A stretch of DNA of 64,000 nt. Origin: Nitzschia sp. DOCU1. Its lineage: Eukaryota; Bacillariophyta; Bacillariophyceae; Bacillariales; Bacillariaceae. How positions within the stretch are numbered: the first letter of the stretch is position 1; every line of letters starts with the position of its first letter. The DNA lies in assembly GCA_951394045.1 (NCBI GenBank), contig OX595985.1, positions 558,001 through 622,000 on the forward strand, written 5' to 3'. Positions 37,842 through 48,628 of the stretch are shown here, one piece after another. The notes beneath the pieces are model-generated. The model did not search any database. It was not told the DNA's origin and was given only the letters and a program-made list of their open reading frames with translations. Made by a program: the position numbers and the translations under genes.

Positions 37842-40245
37842 CTAAGTGCATTTCTCAAAGGGAAGCTCCAAAAGGATACACAGGATCAAGAATCCGATGT
37901 AGAAGAGAAAACACATTGCACCCAACGACTTTGTTAGCCTCCATCCTTGACAGTGGACAGCAAAAATAACAAATACCAACATTCCCAATAAGACGCAGAG
38001 AAAGAGGAAAATGTTGTCTGACCCGACCTATCGGTGCAATAGGGAAAAAGCCACCAAAATGAGTTATTCGAAGAACGGGGAGGCAAAGGTCGGTCTGCGA
38101 TTTTGCATGTCATGTACGTACCTGAACCACATCCTTGCCATTTGGCCAGGCCGTGAAGAGGATCCAGGGAACTGGCAATCCTACTAAGATATCAAAAATG
38201 TTACTTCCGATCGACGATGAGACAGCCATGTCTCCATTGCCTCGTCTCGCGACAATCACGCTGGATAGCAAGTCTGGCACCGATGTACCTGCAGCCAGTA
38301 CCGTCAATCCCATAATAACCGAAGGAATTCCAATCGTATTTCCAATAATCTCCGCCCAAGTGACCATGAGCCATGCGAAGAAACCAATCCATCCGACAGA
38401 AAGAAGGAAGGCGAGGTAACACCACCCTCCCAAGCCGGGCCGCCGCACATCGGGAATAGTGAAGGTCATTACAGCTACTAATGGCAATACGATGATGTAC
38501 CATGTCCAATCCCTCAGAGATCCGTCCTTGGGCGGATACAAGTTGTCCCAGACTCCCTCCATGTCTTCCTCAATCAGTTTTTTTTGTCGTTCAAACACGA
38601 TCGATTTTCGGTACCACTCGCTGAATTCATCAAATGCGATTTCTTCTCGAGAGCCATGCTTGTACATGGACTCCAAAGCGGCGGTAACCTCGTCGTCAGT
38701 GACATGTGGATCTAGCATCGCCAACAACGTCTTCAATTCATCCTTATCGATCGTATTCGATTTGTTGGCATCAATCTTATCAAAAACATGTCGGACCTGC
38801 GAAAGGATACGTTCCTCTGACTGAACATACCACTTTGTAAATTCCCGTTGACTAATCTATGATGTTCGACACGGAAGAAATAGAGCAGCAACGATACATG
38901 GCGTCAGTCAGTGACAAAGTCAGTCCGAGCCACCAGAAAAGAACCCTAAACTACGTACCGTGCCGTCGTTATCCTCATCGAGCTGGTTGAAGACCTCTTC
39001 GAGTTCCGCTGGGCTGATATAGCACTCCAAAAGGTTAAAGAGCTGCTTGAGCTCTTCCCGGTCGACATGGCCGTTACCGTCCACATCAACTTGCTGGAAA
39101 ACGTAGTCGGCGTCTCCAGCAATCTTTGCGACAATGCCAACACCGGCCATATCCAACCAAGAATCTGGATCCTTGAGAAGCTTAAGGATTCCAGCCCGAA
39201 ATGTTCCTTGCCATCTGAAGTGCGGCCTCTGGCCGACGCCCTGAGCATCCAACGCTTTGGCACTCAAATTGCTCAATACGCTTTTGTTGGAGCTGCTTCG
39301 ATTGAGTCCGACATCCCTGGCTCCATCACCACTTGCAGCTTCCTCCTTCTTTCCATCGCCCGATTCATCGTCGTCGTCGTCAGGGTATTCCAATACTTTG
39401 CCAGTAATGGCCTTGTATAGATTGGCGTTCTGCCACATGATCAAGCAGTATCCAATGTACATGCCGAACAAGATCACAGCTTCCCACCAGTCGATGACAT
39501 CCTTTGAGTTGACACCCACAAATACGGCCAGAACGACTAGTGATATCGAGTAATAGAGGGAGTCCCGAAAGAGCGGCCACCATGTCAAATCCAGCACCTC
39601 CTTGGCCAGGATCGTGCACATGCCAATCACAAACATGACATTAAAGACAGCGGACCCAACGATCGTACCGAATCCAACAGCGGATTCCTGGAAGGTACCA
39701 AAGAGCGAAGTAAACAGTTCCGGGGCTGAACCACCGGCAGCCATGAGCGTCGCCCCAGCCACATCCATGGAAAGGTTAAACCTTCTCGGAGATGACATTT
39801 CCTCCAGGGCGGGAACAAAGAATTCGTCACAAACAATGGCTAACGCCAGAAACATGTATAGTACACCCAAAGCGTAAAAGACACACAGCCATTCCGGATC
39901 AGCCACGCCCAAGCTTTCGCACGTACTGCCATCTTCCACCGCAGCATCAGCAATCGGCGTTGTACCGTTATCTGCTGCTTGCAGCCGCCGGAAATCGCCT
40001 GCCGCCTTGGAGTACAAATGGAACACACCATACCCCGTCACCATACAAGCAAAGGCAAAAGATTGTACCGCTGCCTTTATTTGAAATCGACCTTTCAGAG
40101 TTCCCAGGGGAGTGGATATTTCGACATTCTTATCAAGCTTTCTTGATGTCGACCACGAAGAAGAAGCTGTTGTCACTAGGAGCACCCCAGTCTCATCACT
40201 GTCCTCCGACCGTATCCCCGCGCCTACTTCTTGTTGATTCTTCAT
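37842..40245 (-). CDS. NCKX-type Na+/Ca2+ exchanger with EF-hands (three exons)
   Basis: Exons 40245-38959, 38856-38122 and 38027-37842 join in phase 0 to 735 residues. The 62-codon last exon carries two further hydrophobic helices. The first exchanger half has the alpha-1 repeat with LMAAGGSAPELFTSLFG and a following VGTIVGSAVFNVMF. A long cytosolic loop holds up to four EF-hand-like loops: DVDGNGHVDREE, DEDNDGTISQRE (split by intron 1), DANKSNTIDKDE and a weaker fourth. The second half has the alpha-2 repeat LAAGTSVPDLLSS and GSNIFDILVG. GSAPE and GTSVPD match the K+-dependent (NCKX) branch. It should move Ca2+ across a membrane against Na+, with the EF-hands as a Ca2+ sensor. A hydrophobic N-terminal segment may be a signal anchor. 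Confidence 0.9.
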
Positions 40246-41427
40246 TACTGTAGTCTTGAAAAAGTATTGACAAACGAACAACAAAATCCAATCCCGCAGC
40301 AGAAGATCGGCGCCAGGAAGCAATAGCAAGAGGTTAACTCTGATACAAGCAGCAATCTCTCCTCCTTGTGGGTTCTTGAATTGAAGATGAATTAACAAGG
40401 GGGAGCAATACAAGAGCCAATGTATGTCACCGCAGGTCGATCAAGGGAGCACTATGAGAGCTAGGTGAGACGAAGCAATCCAGTAAAGTGGTTTTGTTTC
40501 GGTGCTTTCCGCCTCTTTGATACTGGTCTTCGTCGTTTTCCCTGCACTGGCGCCGCGGTTTCTCACCTCGGCAGTTGCGCTGATGGTCGATATCTTCAAT
40601 CTGCCGCCGGAATCATGTCATGTCATCGTCATGTCAGTGCTGCGCGCAGAAAGAGGCATATAGGCAGGAAATCTATTTAAAGGGGTTCACGCCGTAGCAC
40701 GTGCCAAATAGGTCAATGGCACTTTTAATGTGCAGTATTTCGATCTCTTAATTATATCAGCCAAGATTGCGACATCTTCCATTCTGCAGTGAATAATGCC
40801 ACATAGAGGTTTGGGGTTAAACATATAGATATTTACAAGGGGCGCATGGGCTACTTGGGCTTGGCGGACGGTCGTGCGCGATGGAGCCCGGCGTGAGGGG
40901 TCAATAGGACGGTTTTGTGTGGCTTTGCCAGATAAAAGAATTCCCCTCACGCCGCAGTGGAGGATAACTGATTGGATGGTGGGTGCATTAGGCGTGGCTC
41001 TGCCAAAAAGTGTTAATTGTGCTTTGTAGGTGGTGGGATTTTTAAAAGTGCATTCTGTGTGGCTCTGCCAAAAAAGCTGTAGAAGTGTGTCCGTTCGGCA
41101 GAAAGTATTGTATTTTCTTCGTCGGTGGAGATGTAAGTATCTGGTGTGACGTAGAGAAGATGTCGTTCGTGACAAATAATTACTGACGTGTTGTTGTCGT
41201 TTGAAGGAGAAGTCGTTCTGACGTGGTTCGTAGATTCGTTATTTTAACGAAAACCTGATGATGTGAGCACCAATGTGTAATTGGTTGCTACGGTATGTGA
41301 GGCAGAATTTGTTATAATGTCATATTAGTATCTCTGCCCACGGTTGGTATAGTTAGCATTTACTATGTTTGTTGCACTGTTGGTGAGGTCTGATTCCGTT
41401 TAGTATCTCTGCCCACGGTTGGTATAG
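40246..41427. other. Left edge of the accessory island with short repeats
   Basis: There is no convincing gene. TGGCTnTGCCA (a TGGC-N3-GCCA dyad) recurs at about 40916, 40994 and 41058 within imperfect 60-80-bp units, and CACGCCG(T/C)AG lies at 40690 and 40946. A 75-bp tandem duplication (41325-41399 and 41400-41475) covers the 3' end of the next gene. The first full TTCGTTA dyad is at 41235-41254. The island boundary is placed somewhere between 40.5 and 41.2 kb. Confidence 0.5.
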
Positions 41428-43125
41428 TTAGCATTCTACCATGTTTGTTGCACTGTCGGTGAGGTTCGATTCTGTGTTGGATTCTGTTTGTATTTGTAGG
41501 TCCTGTTTGAGATCTCCGTCGTCCGCCGTGTTGTGGATTGTCCTCTTTTTCTTGACAAGTTGGTTATTGGGGTCGAGGGCAATGTACTCGTCCGTGCCGG
41601 CAAAACTTTGTTCGAGGAATTTCAAACAGTGGTGCATCTTGGGTTTGAGGTGTTGTATGTATTGAAGGACGGGTTGGGATTTCGTTGGGGATGAATTGAG
41701 AAAGTTAAGGCTTTCGATAATGGCGTCGCGTCCCTCAATGTCCCAACAAGCGTGTCGACCTTTGCGTTTGCCTACTTTGGTCGTTTCTCGCTTTTTCCTT
41801 TTCTTTGTGGGCGGTTCGTCGGATTCTTCTGGCATAACTACCGGTTGGGTTGGTTCAACGACTGGTTCTTGCGGCGGAGCATTCAGATCGATTTTTGATT
41901 TGATGAAGTCGGATAGGGTCATCAGGTTATGTTGTTCGAAAAGGATGTTGCCGATTTCAGCTTGCTCTTCCAGTTGGTTCCAATCCTTTAGTACCTTCTG
42001 AGTTGGGGCTGCATTTCCGGAATTGAATAGAAGGATGAGCTCGTCGAAAAGTTGCTTGTCTGCCTTCTTGCGTATGTAGACTGCATACAACATACAAAGT
42101 GCTGACAGTTGGGGTTCCGGGTATTGGCGACCTTGCACCTTTTGCTGATGTAGCAGGAGCACCATGTCGGCGTTTCCGGGTGCTTCGTTTATTTTTTTTT
42201 TGGCTTGGGCTTTGGCTTCGGCCTCCTCTGGGTCGGTGTTGTCCACGGTTTCTCCGAAGTACGGAAGTGGGTGTTGTACCGATATTTCCTTGAGTAGGAT
42301 TTCAAGTAGTGCGGACCGGAAGTAGTTTGAAATCTTATTCTTCCGGTAATCGTCGCTTTCTTTGAATATGCTGTTGTCTCCGAAGAAATGGGCGACGATA
42401 TGCTCGATGGGCATGATAATAGCGTCAAAAATCCATTCAGGCTCGAGCAGTGGTTGTAGATCGTGGTTGCCAAGGAATTGGCTTAAGGCGGTAGCTGTTT
42501 CCGTTCTGGTGAGGGATGCCCTGAAAAGCCAAAGACCGACTCCAAGTTGGTAGTTGTTCTGGTTGATGTTCTTGAATGACCATGCCGGGTTCTTTTGGTA
42601 GTACTGGTATTCTTGTAAATTGCCTGTGGCTGTGGCAGTTTTGAGGAAGGGGTCGGACGGTGCGGATTTTATACTTTTTGTGAGCAGTTTTTTGAGGTGT
42701 TTGTTTTCGGTGGGTGCCCAGTCCTCCCGTGCCACCCGGAGGTATTCCCTCATTTTGTTTTGCCTGTCGTCATCGATGGGTTTGAAAATCTTGTTAATGA
42801 ATTCCTCGTTGTAGTGGGCGAAGACTTTTGGGAATTCTTTCTCTTTTGTATCTTCCAGCTTATTTTTTTTGGCCATCCAATAAGCTTTGTCGTTGTTGAA
42901 AAGCTTTGTCTCAGTGATTTTAGTCACAATTGTTCGGAGTACTTGTGGGAAACTGTCGTGGAAAATCATCTCTTTAAGTTCCTGGGTTTCCTTGCTGTAA
43001 CGCAGAGCAGCGTCGAGATCCTGTTTTAGTATCAATCGTCCCGGGTCCGTGTGAAGCTTGTATTTTTGTTTACGTAGTTGATTTGAAAGCATGTAAAGAA
43101 TGCGGATGTCAAGTTGTGCGACCAT
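41428..43125 (-). CDS. Orphan island protein with basic nuclear-type tract
   Basis: The ATG at 43125 in a good context (ACCATGG) gives 565 residues; the frame is open to 43329 and may continue as an exon of the gene upstream. The protein is helical and Lys/Glu/Asn-rich. Near residue 450 a tract PPTKKRKKRETTKVGKRKGR looks like a strong nuclear localisation signal, preceded by a Pro/Val/Glu linker. I see no enzyme motif and recognise no family. Splice joining to the 43493-44562 exons could not be resolved because the obvious donor (phase 1) and acceptors (phase 0) do not match. The stop lies inside a 75-bp tandem duplication. Confidence 0.6.
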   Translation of the reverse strand: MVAQLDIRILYMLSNQLRKQKYKLHTDPGRLILKQDLDAALRYSKETQELKEMIFHDSFPQVLRTIVTKITETKLFNNDKAYWMAKKNKLEDTKEKEFPKVFAHYNEEFINKIFKPIDDDRQNKMREYLRVAREDWAPTENKHLKKLLTKSIKSAPSDPFLKTATATGNLQEYQYYQKNPAWSFKNINQNNYQLGVGLWLFRASLTRTETATALSQFLGNHDLQPLLEPEWIFDAIIMPIEHIVAHFFGDNSIFKESDDYRKNKISNYFRSALLEILLKEISVQHPLPYFGETVDNTDPEEAEAKAQAKKKINEAPGNADMVLLLHQQKVQGRQYPEPQLSALCMLYAVYIRKKADKQLFDELILLFNSGNAAPTQKVLKDWNQLEEQAEIGNILFEQHNLMTLSDFIKSKIDLNAPPQEPVVEPTQPVVMPEESDEPPTKKRKKRETTKVGKRKGRHACWDIEGRDAIIESLNFLNSSPTKSQPVLQYIQHLKPKMHHCLKFLEQSFAGTDEYIALDPNNQLVKKKRTIHNTADDGDLKQDLQIQTESNTESNLTDSATNMVEC

Positions 43126-43336
43126 GGTTCCCTTCGTTGGCAAGGAGGTCGAGAACGTTTGTTGCCTGGGACGGACGTCCTGTAGTGGGAGGGGTGTTCG
43201 GGTGTCATGCTTGTAACCCTGAAAAACTCGGTTAAGAAGGAAGGTACGATGTCCTCCTTCTACCACTGCCAGTCGTAATGGTGTAATCATCCTGAAGAAC
43301 GTAGAGAAATGACGTAATGCCTGGGACAACTTTTGA

Positions 43337-44562
43337 TTAGGGTTGCTTGGAGGGGCAATGTCGTCTTTTGGTCAAAATAACGAAAACATGAAAAAATAAC
43401 GTGAAGGGGAATGGATGTGTAATGTCGTGTTTTGGTGGGAATAACGAAAACACGAAATGAGAATACGGTGATGACGGGAGGGTATTTATGATGATTGTAT
43501 TCTTACCTTGCTCGTTTGTGTTTCCTTTGTACCTGAACGGGAAGCAAAGTTCTTCCAAGAGTTTGTTTAATGTTTCTATGGAGGTGATCTTGTGCTTGTT
43601 TGTCCGCATGGTTAAGTTTCCCATGTCAACTTTGTCATTGTTTGTCTTTATTTTGGTTGGTAGAGCCCGGGCTTTAATGTGATATCCAAAGAAGCCGGCT
43701 AGTCCTTTGTATGTGTCGATCATTGGTTTTTCAATCAACGCCCCTGTCATCAAGATGTCCATGTTTCCAATGGAAGTCGTGTTAGGCGGGTTCCACGTGA
43801 TAGTAGTCGTAGACTTGATTGGCGTTTCCTGTGATGGTTTCTTAGCTGCTGCCAATTGGTAGGGCATGACAACAATCTGACCGTTCTGAAGGTACATCTT
43901 GTTAGTATCATCATCCTCACTGAGTAGGATTTCCGTCATGTCCCTTTCCCGTACTTTTTTGTGTTCGAATACTGTTTGGTTTGTACGCCTGTGGTTTACA
44001 CCTGGAGACATGAGCTCGCCAAAGCCCATATGGTCTTGTTCTTGGAGCAACCAAAAAGAAAAGGGTGTCATGTCTACGATGTGTTGTTCGAGAAAGTCGG
44101 CTTTTGGTTTGATGTGAAGAAGTTTTTCGTCAGCCTGTCCTAGTTCCTCCTCTTCTGAGAATTCGAATTGGTCGGTAATACCGTTCAGGTTGCTATACTG
44201 GTTGATGTTGTCCTCCACCAAACGAAAATATGCGGCTTAATTGTACAGAGTATATATCGGGAATTGGTTAGAATAACGAAAATCGGAGGTTTGACGTGGA
44301 TGTTGTTATATTGGTACTTACATTCATACATTACTTCCATAGTGTTGTCTCGTAAGGCTGTTGTGAGGTTTCGTTGGGAAAGGAAATTCTTGATGCGGTC
44401 GTGTACTTCTTTGTGCACTTTCATCAGGGCAAGTCGTTCTGCGTCGTCTCCGTATTCACTTCCATCGCAATGCTGCAATAACTCTGCCTCCGTCTCGTTG
44501 GAAAACAACAGTTTTGTGAAGTCGGTTGCCATGGCGGTGTGGTCGTCCTGTGGTGCCGCCAT
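43337..44562 (-). CDS. Orphan island gene, at least two exons
   Basis: Exon 1 begins at the ATG at 44562 (MAAPQDDHTAM) and codes about 80 residues ending near 44324, before a donor-like GTAAGT. Exon 2 runs from about 44221 to 43507, where a strong donor CAAG|GTAAGA follows; the frame beyond it, to 43337, is probably intronic. Both introns contain the TTCGTTA/TAACGAA motif. Exon 2 codes about 235 residues, including IDTYKGLAGFFGYHIKARAL and a region rich in Thr/Asn. No domain is recognised. It is likely part of the same transcript as the 41428-43125 ORF, but exact joins are unresolved. Confidence 0.45.
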
Positions 44563-45217
44563 GGTCGTCTGCTTCGGCAATTGTTGGGACAAATGGTGTT
44601 TCGAGTGGAATTGTTTTTATGTGGTCGTTTTGCTTTTTTTTTTGTGGCGGTTTTGGTTCGGTTGGAATTGTGGACTGTGGGGGCTGTCAAAGTTTTCGTG
44701 CAATGGCTGTCGTGGGATTGGTTCTGTCGTGGGATTGGTAGGATCCGTTGGGCTTTTACTTAAGAAAGCACATGTATCTGGGATTTTGATGTGATGGCAG
44801 TCTTGCGACCGAGGTACTGTTTGTGCGGGTTATGATATCTAGCATTGGGTTTTTCTTAAGAATGCACTTGTATGTAGCCTTGTGACTATACTGTTTGTTA
44901 GCTGTGTGATAGCAATGCTTTTCCTAGGCACATGTATGACCGTCTGTATGTAGCGTATTTAAGTACATGAAATTTTTATGTGACGTTGAACGGATGTAGA
45001 TTGGAGGATGTCATGGGTTAATTTTCCGTTGTGAACATAATATATCGGTTGTGGCGGCATGCTGAAAATTGAGTCTTACTTGGACGACGGCATGGCATGG
45101 ATGTGTGACATGGGTGGTGGCAGCGAGGTGTCGAAGGTGTGATGGAATTTGTGAAATTGCGTGAGTGGTTGTGTAATAACATCCAAGTCAATCGATAAGT
45201 GCCGTACCTTGCATGCA
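44563..45217. other. Divergent intergenic region of the island
   Basis: About 650 bases between two divergent orphan genes. A degenerate repeat CTTAAGAA(A/T)GCAC(A/T)TGTAT occurs at about 44760 and 44853, with a partial copy (AGGCACATGTATG) near 44925. These may be promoter elements. Confidence 0.4.
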
Positions 45218-46249
45218 ATGGAGCCTCCAAAAAAGAAAGCCAAGGACGAGGATGTTGATGATCCCTTCATTGAGAATAAAATTGTTCTGACGCCCATATT
45301 GAAGAAATGGAAGGACGCCATTGCCAGAAGAGACGTGAGGACGATTAGAGCTGTATTTTCGGAAATCGAGGGCTACCTTGAGTGGATCTATCCGGAGTTG
45401 GTGCCGATTTTAATGTCGAGGTATCTGGAACGTTCAAAGGATATACTGGATAATGCGGATGTTTATGGGAGGTTGTGTGCCCTACTAGAAGATCATTACA
45501 ATGCGAATCAGAATGTTGTTAGTCGCGATGACACTGTGTGCTTGCAGGCCGTTTCTGCCGATGCCACCCCGTCCTTGCAGTCAACATCGAACCCTGCCCT
45601 TTTCGTGGGGAAAGACGGCAGTCCTACGTTGAGCGTAAAGGCTGCCTGTGCTGTTTCCACCAACCTACCCTCTATGGCAAAGCCTATGCCTCGGAACGAT
45701 CCTATCGGGGACCCGATGCGTAGAAAGGATTCGTTCTCACTTGCCAGAATGCTGGTAAAGGTAGGGGCAAAGGCTGAATTGACGAATACCCCAACCAAGG
45801 CGTCCGGCGGTAACCGCAAACAAATTGAAGCTGCACTACCTAAATGGTTACTGGGGCCGTGTACATTGGAATTTCCGCAAGGGGACCCTCGTGAACTCGG
45901 AGTTGAATTTTTACAGCAAGCTACGCCCGTCATCCCAATGTCGAAAGGTTTGGATCATGATGCCATTGCCCTTGCATTGGAAGTTGCAGTGTTCAAGTCT
46001 GTGAACTCTGATCATGAAAGCAAATGGGTACGAAAGTATTGGGAGAAGATAGACAGCATCGTCGTCGCAATTTGCGGGGACAAGGAGGTCGGAACAATCG
46101 CGTCAATGATCGCACAAGGGAAGTTTAAATCTGCTGACCATGTTGTTGGACTTTCAGAAGACGATATTATGAACTCCTTTCTGGGAAAACCTTTGTCCCC
46201 CAACGCGATCGATTCGTGTTTTGGTTATATTAGCGGAAAGAGGAAATGA
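45218..46249 (+). CDS. Orphan island protein with N-terminal NLS and weak TFIIS-M-like C-terminus
   Basis: ATG at 45218, 343 residues, single exon. It opens with MEPPKKKAKDEDVDD, an SV40-like nuclear localisation signal next to an acidic run. The middle is Ser/Thr/Pro-rich and probably disordered. The last ~120 residues (IALALEVAVFKSVNSD, KWVRKYWEKIDSIVVAI, MIAQGKFKSADHVVGLSEDD) have the helix pattern and spacing of the TFIIS central domain, but this is a weak visual match and could be chance. It is divergent from the 44562 gene and convergent with the cyclin. The function is unknown. Confidence 0.6.
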   Translation: MEPPKKKAKDEDVDDPFIENKIVLTPILKKWKDAIARRDVRTIRAVFSEIEGYLEWIYPELVPILMSRYLERSKDILDNADVYGRLCALLEDHYNANQNVVSRDDTVCLQAVSADATPSLQSTSNPALFVGKDGSPTLSVKAACAVSTNLPSMAKPMPRNDPIGDPMRRKDSFSLARMLVKVGAKAELTNTPTKASGGNRKQIEAALPKWLLGPCTLEFPQGDPRELGVEFLQQATPVIPMSKGLDHDAIALALEVAVFKSVNSDHESKWVRKYWEKIDSIVVAICGDKEVGTIASMIAQGKFKSADHVVGLSEDDIMNSFLGKPLSPNAIDSCFGYISGKRK

Positions 46250-46745
46250 CTGTATTTGCGTTAAATTTCTAAAAAGAGTTCACGCATTTTGGTTAGATTA
46301 ACGGAAACCGGAAATATACGGACATGTACTGTCATACGTTGATAGTGTACGTCATGTACTGTCATACGTTGATAGTGTACGTATAGTCGTAAGGAAGTTG
46401 TTATATCGAAAGAATTCCTATTTTCGTTAGATTGACGAAAACTGGAATATTGGACTGGCTGTAGGTGGTAGCTGTTTACGACATTGAATTAGATTGACAA
46501 GAACCCTTTATGTTGTGTTGGGACATTACGGGGGTAATAGGTGTATCTCTTCAGGCGGTTCGACTGTTACCGAAACATGGTTGTAGCGTGATTTGGCATA
46601 TTTGTTTCTCACGGTCGTCAAGAATTTTCCGCCTATTCTGGTATATGGTTTGTGTATTGTGACCACTATGAACTTTGCGGCCTCCGTTATGTCTGTCAAT
46701 GTAAAACCTGTATATTCGAGGAGGGTAGTTGGCTTTGTTGTATGA
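46250..46745. other. Convergent spacer with a 30-bp tandem duplication
   Basis: A 30-bp unit (CATGTACTGTCATACGTTGA and ten more bases) is repeated exactly twice at 46323-46352 and 46353-46382. Two TTCGTTA-type dyads lie at 46287 and 46431. No gene is seen. Confidence 0.6.
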
Positions 46746-47791
46746 TTAGTAGGGCTTTGTTGTAGGTGGGTCGTTAATGAGGTATCTTACCATTCTTCCA
46801 CCTTCATTACCGACACCGAGATGTGGATTACAATGAGCAAGGCACACTGCCGCTGCCGCAAGTAAGGATGGTCTGTACTTGAGGGATTCGTACTCTTGAA
46901 GCATTCTCTCCAGATAATAATTGGCCAAGTGACGGACGTCCTTGACGCTGTCTGCAATATAATGAAAGCGATTAATGAATTGGTATCCTGTCGGGACGAA
47001 AAAGGCAAATCGTAGAGTCATGGCTATGTTCATCTCCATATCAATGACGTCTTGTTTTGAATATGATTGTTCGGTTGCTTGTGTACAATCCTTGATTGTC
47101 AGCGGGTATAACTCTTCATGTTTGCAGGCAATGAAAAACGCTGTGATTCCCAGTAGCTGAAGGTCGGATCTGATAATTGTTTGTTTTGAAAGATACCGAT
47201 CTATTATGTTGACGGAAAGGTACAATGTCTCTTCCTGAAATTTCATTCCAATCTGGATCTGAACAAGCCAATCGATTAAAATGGCACGCATGTTTGCATT
47301 CAGCATGGGCTGACCATCCATGTATTGGGTTGGCATTGTCGTTTCCTATGAAATAAGCCAAATATTAGACGTTTTCATTGTAGGATGTCGGGAAAAACAT
47401 GGTGGAAGGACATTCTTACCTCTCGTGCGTATAAGGCCTGATAAATACCGGTTGCGTACTCGCAGACATACGCGGGGTCATCAAGGTGATTTGTCTCTTT
47501 GTCGGATATTCCTTGAATTGTTTGATCTCTTTTTAGTCCCGTTCCTGTTTTATGTTCTATTGCTGATTTTTCATATGATGATTTGTAGGTAGGACTGTCC
47601 GCCAATCTCCATGTCTTAAAACGTTGTAATGCGAGCCGTTTGGACCTACGGTTGGCACAATGTTGCGTTGTTACCTTGTTGTTTTGTTCCGACCGAAGTG
47701 ATGTTGTCTTCATCTCTGTTGAAGTTGTTACCGTTGCACACTGCAATGTACCTTCCGAAAAATACGGGAAGCAGGAATTTGAGATACCCAT
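46746..47791 (-). CDS. B/A-type cyclin encoded inside the mobile island (two exons)
   Basis: Exons 47791-47420 and 47345-46746 join in phase 0 across a 74-bp GT-AG intron to give 323 residues. The cyclin box is clear: YVCEYATGIYQALYAREE, YMDGQPMLNANMRAILIDWL, IIDRYLSKQ, LQLLGITAFFIACKHEELYP. The Lys and Glu expected to contact the CDK helix are present (CKHEE). The C-terminal cyclin fold is also present, with FINRFHYIAD and YLERMLQEYESL. The N-terminal 100 residues are Thr/Ser/Arg-rich and include RLALQRF, an RxxL that could be a destruction box. Cyclins activate cyclin-dependent kinases. The nearby Helitron-type genes and the E2F-like promoter suggest a cell-cycle role for the element; that is inference. 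Confidence 0.85.
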
Positions 47792-48628
47792 TCTTGCCAA
47801 TGTAAGTTTGGACGTCCTGTATCAAAACACAGTTTGGCGCCTTCTGTTCTTATGTACTAGTCGTGTGGTATTAATATTTCGTTAATAGTGTCAAAATAGG
47901 ACATCTGTTTGGCGCCTTCTGTTCTTAAGTATTGTCATGTGGTATCAATATTTCGTTATTCTAACAAAATTTAGATTGGAATGCAGAAACCAGGGACAGC
48001 AGTTTGGCGCCCTTGGTTCTTAAGCATTAGTCATGTGGTATTAATATTTCGTTATTATAACGAAAATACGATATTTATTGTCTTGTTGCAAAAAATTGTT
48101 TAGATAGCACAAAGTATTCGCCGACATTGGAATTCTGTTTTGTCTTGGATGCAAAGAAACGTTTTCTTACGATGTCCCCGGTGAAAAATTAAAAGTTTGG
48201 CGCAAAATGGGGGGATCGTTGTGCCATCTATTGGCATGAATTTCTCATGTATTATTTAGAAGGTTGGTTCATCAACGTACTCTTTAACCGTTTGTTCTTA
48301 AGTATTAGTCATGTGGTATTAATATTTCGTTATTATAACGAAAATACGATATTTATTGTCTTTGTTGCAAAAAATTGTTTAGATAGCACAAAGTTTTCTC
48401 CCACATTGGAATTCTGTTCTGTCTTGGATGCAAAGGTGAAAAATATAAGTTTGGCGGGAAATCGAGGAATCGTTGTGCCATCTATTGGCATGAATTTCTC
48501 ATGTATTATTTAGAAGGTTGGTTCATCAACGTACTCTTTAAGCCGTTGGGAAAAATTTGTGGCGAAACATATCTTTCATGTTCACAAGGTTTGGAATTGT
48601 TGTAGGGATCGCCGCTCATAAAATCAAA
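47792..48628. promoter_or_regulatory. Divergent promoter with five E2F-like sites
   Basis: TTTGGCGC occurs at 47833, 47908, 48003 and 48196 (the last as TTTGGCGCAAAA), and TTTGGCGGGAAA at 48450, all in the same orientation. These match the E2F/DP consensus TTTSSCGC. The sites ride on repeat units that also carry GTTCTTAAGTATTAGTCATG and the TTCGTTA dyad. Uniform-base expectation for this 8-mer in about 630 bp on both strands is about 0.02. The region separates the cyclin (minus) from an orphan gene and Rep/Hel (plus). Confidence 0.7.
48016..48541 (+). repeat. Tandem direct repeat of ~250-280 bp
   Basis: Copy 1 is 48016-48293 and copy 2 is 48294-48541, beginning GTTCTTAAG(C/T)ATTAGTCATG and ending GTACTCTTTAA. 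They are mostly identical with a ~25-bp deletion in copy 2. Shorter partial copies lie upstream at about 47846 and 47920. Confidence 0.85.

Noticed and set aside
40687..41175. A 162-residue minus-strand ORF at the island edge
   Set aside because: Its repeated peptide is simply the translation of the TGGCTnTGCCA DNA repeats; there is no domain and no splice support.
41428..44562. A single fully resolved gene joining all minus-strand orphan exons
   Set aside because: The strong donor at 43507 is phase 1 while the strong acceptors (43320, 43218, 43179) open the next ORF in phase 0; no consistent join was found.
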